From: Methanomicrobiales archaeon
GTDB lineage: Archaea; Halobacteriota; Methanomicrobia; Methanomicrobiales; JACTUA01
Assembly: GCA_028678635.1 (NCBI GenBank)
Contig: JAJRDC010000239.1
Span: 1 to 5,594 of the forward strand
Direction of reading: 5' to 3'
DNA: 5,594 nt
The position numbers and the translations under genes were made by a program. Under the pieces are notes generated by a model that worked only from the letters and a program-made list of their open reading frames with translations, was not told where the DNA came from and did no database searches. Positions 4,929-5,594 of this stretch are shown in pieces; the first letter of the stretch is position 1; the number at the start of each line of letters is the position of its first letter.

Positions 4929-5594
4929 ATGGGTTTCATCCGGCTCCGGGACGACCAGCCCTGCGATCTCGGCCTCTCCCTCTCCTGCGGCCAGGCGTTC
5001 CGGTGGGAGCAGCGGGGGGAATGGTGGGAGGGCGCGGTGGAAGGCGAGATCTGGAGGCTCCGCGAGGACGGGGACCGGATTGAGTACGCAGGCCCCACCG
5101 CCCGAAGTGTCAGGGACTACCTGGCCCTGGACCTGGACCTGCCTGCCATCCGGGCGGCGGTGGACCGGGACCCGGTGATCCATGCCGCCATCGCCTCATG
5201 TCCCGGGCTCCGGATCCTCCGGCAGGACCCCTGGGAGATCCTGATCTCCTTCATCTGTGCCACCAACACCCACATCCCCCGCATCCGGCAGATGATCGCC
5301 TCGCTCTCGCGGTGTTTCGGTGAGAGGATCCCATCCGCGAGGGGAACATACTACTCCTTCCCGTCACCCCAGGCCCTCGCAAAACCATGCGGGGAGACAC
5401 TGGACGAGTGCCGGCTGGGGTACCGGGACCAGTACATCCAGGGAACGGCGACCCGGATCGCAGAGGATCCACGCCTCCTCCGGTACCTGGCTGCCCTGCC
5501 CCTGGAGGAGGCACGGGAGGGCCTCCTTTCGCTCCCCGGTGTCGGGCCCAAGGCTGCTGACTGCATCCTCCTCTTCGGGTTCCACCGGTACGAC
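4929..5594 (+). CDS. ogg: 8-oxoguanine DNA glycosylase/AP lyase, Ogg1 type (3' truncated by window)
   Basis: Ogg1-type enzymes remove 8-oxoguanine opposite cytosine and cut the abasic strand by beta-elimination, starting base-excision repair. The window holds 222 residues, open to its last base. The N-terminal motif LSCGQAFRW (18-26) matches the family's SGQ.FRW, whose Gly (G21 here) recognises the 8-oxoG ring. QDPWEILISFICATNTHIPRI follows, with N113 and R118 at the positions of human N149 and R154, which read the opposite cytosine; two neighbouring Asn of the human NNN are Thr and His here. R166 in LGYRDQY aligns with human R204. The helix-hairpin-helix LPGVGPKAADC carries K208, equivalent to catalytic K249. 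The catalytic Asp, expected about 19 residues later, lies beyond the window. ATG 4929 gives the normal short N-terminus. GGGGAG lies only three bases upstream, an unusually tight ribosome-binding spacing. It diverges from the membrane protein gene. Confidence 0.92.
   Translation, partial: MGFIRLRDDQPCDLGLSLSCGQAFRWEQRGEWWEGAVEGEIWRLREDGDRIEYAGPTARSVRDYLALDLDLPAIRAAVDRDPVIHAAIASCPGLRILRQDPWEILISFICATNTHIPRIRQMIASLSRCFGERIPSARGTYYSFPSPQALAKPCGETLDECRLGYRDQYIQGTATRIAEDPRLLRYLAALPLEEAREGLLSLPGVGPKAADCILLFGFHRYD

Noticed and set aside
4810..5178. Plus-strand open frame of 122 codons over the start of the ogg gene
   Set aside because: Ser/Gly/Arg-rich shadow frame. The real frame at 4929 shows the Ogg1 motifs and stays open to the window end.

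Overview
The window most likely comes from a GC-rich methanogenic archaeon, probably of the Methanomicrobiales. This is an inference from four things: a stand-alone radical-SAM NifB of archaeal type, an archaeal-style Ogg1 glycosylase, TATA-like boxes in short AT-rich intergenic stretches, and pyrimidine/T-tract gene ends. No rRNA, tRNA, CRISPR array, insertion sequence or integrase was seen. The genus cannot be fixed from this sequence.

Layout: (1) Positions 1-245 hold the 3' end of a probable flavodoxin/FMN-reductase-like gene on the plus strand. (2) Positions 318-1214 (+) hold nifB, the radical SAM enzyme that builds the carbide-containing precursor of the nitrogenase cofactor. No other nif gene is visible. 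(3) Positions 1215-1485 are a non-coding gap; its core (1261-1440) is very AT-rich (about 26% GC by hand count) and carries two TATA-like boxes. (4) Positions 1486-4200 (+) encode a 904-residue secreted protein: signal peptide, polysaccharide lyase family 1 (pectate-lyase-like) beta-helix, acidic calcium-binding-type DxDxDG hinge, an unrecognised beta-rich middle, and four tandem repeats of about 60-66 residues, each with a Cys pair 12-13 residues apart followed by Trp. (5) Positions 4253-4828 (-) encode a conserved but functionally unknown two-helix membrane protein, convergent with the lyase gene. (6) From 4929 (+) to the window end runs a truncated 8-oxoguanine DNA glycosylase (Ogg1 type), divergent from the membrane protein gene.

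The genes do not form one obvious pathway. The flavoprotein and NifB could be linked through redox or metallocluster metabolism, but a promoter-like element lies between them. The most notable item is the large secreted lyase-like protein: such enzymes are typical of bacteria that degrade plant or algal polymers and are unexpected in a methanogen, which does not grow on sugars. Its Cys-pair repeat block is a protein module I do not recognise. I found no evidence of a defence system or mobile element.
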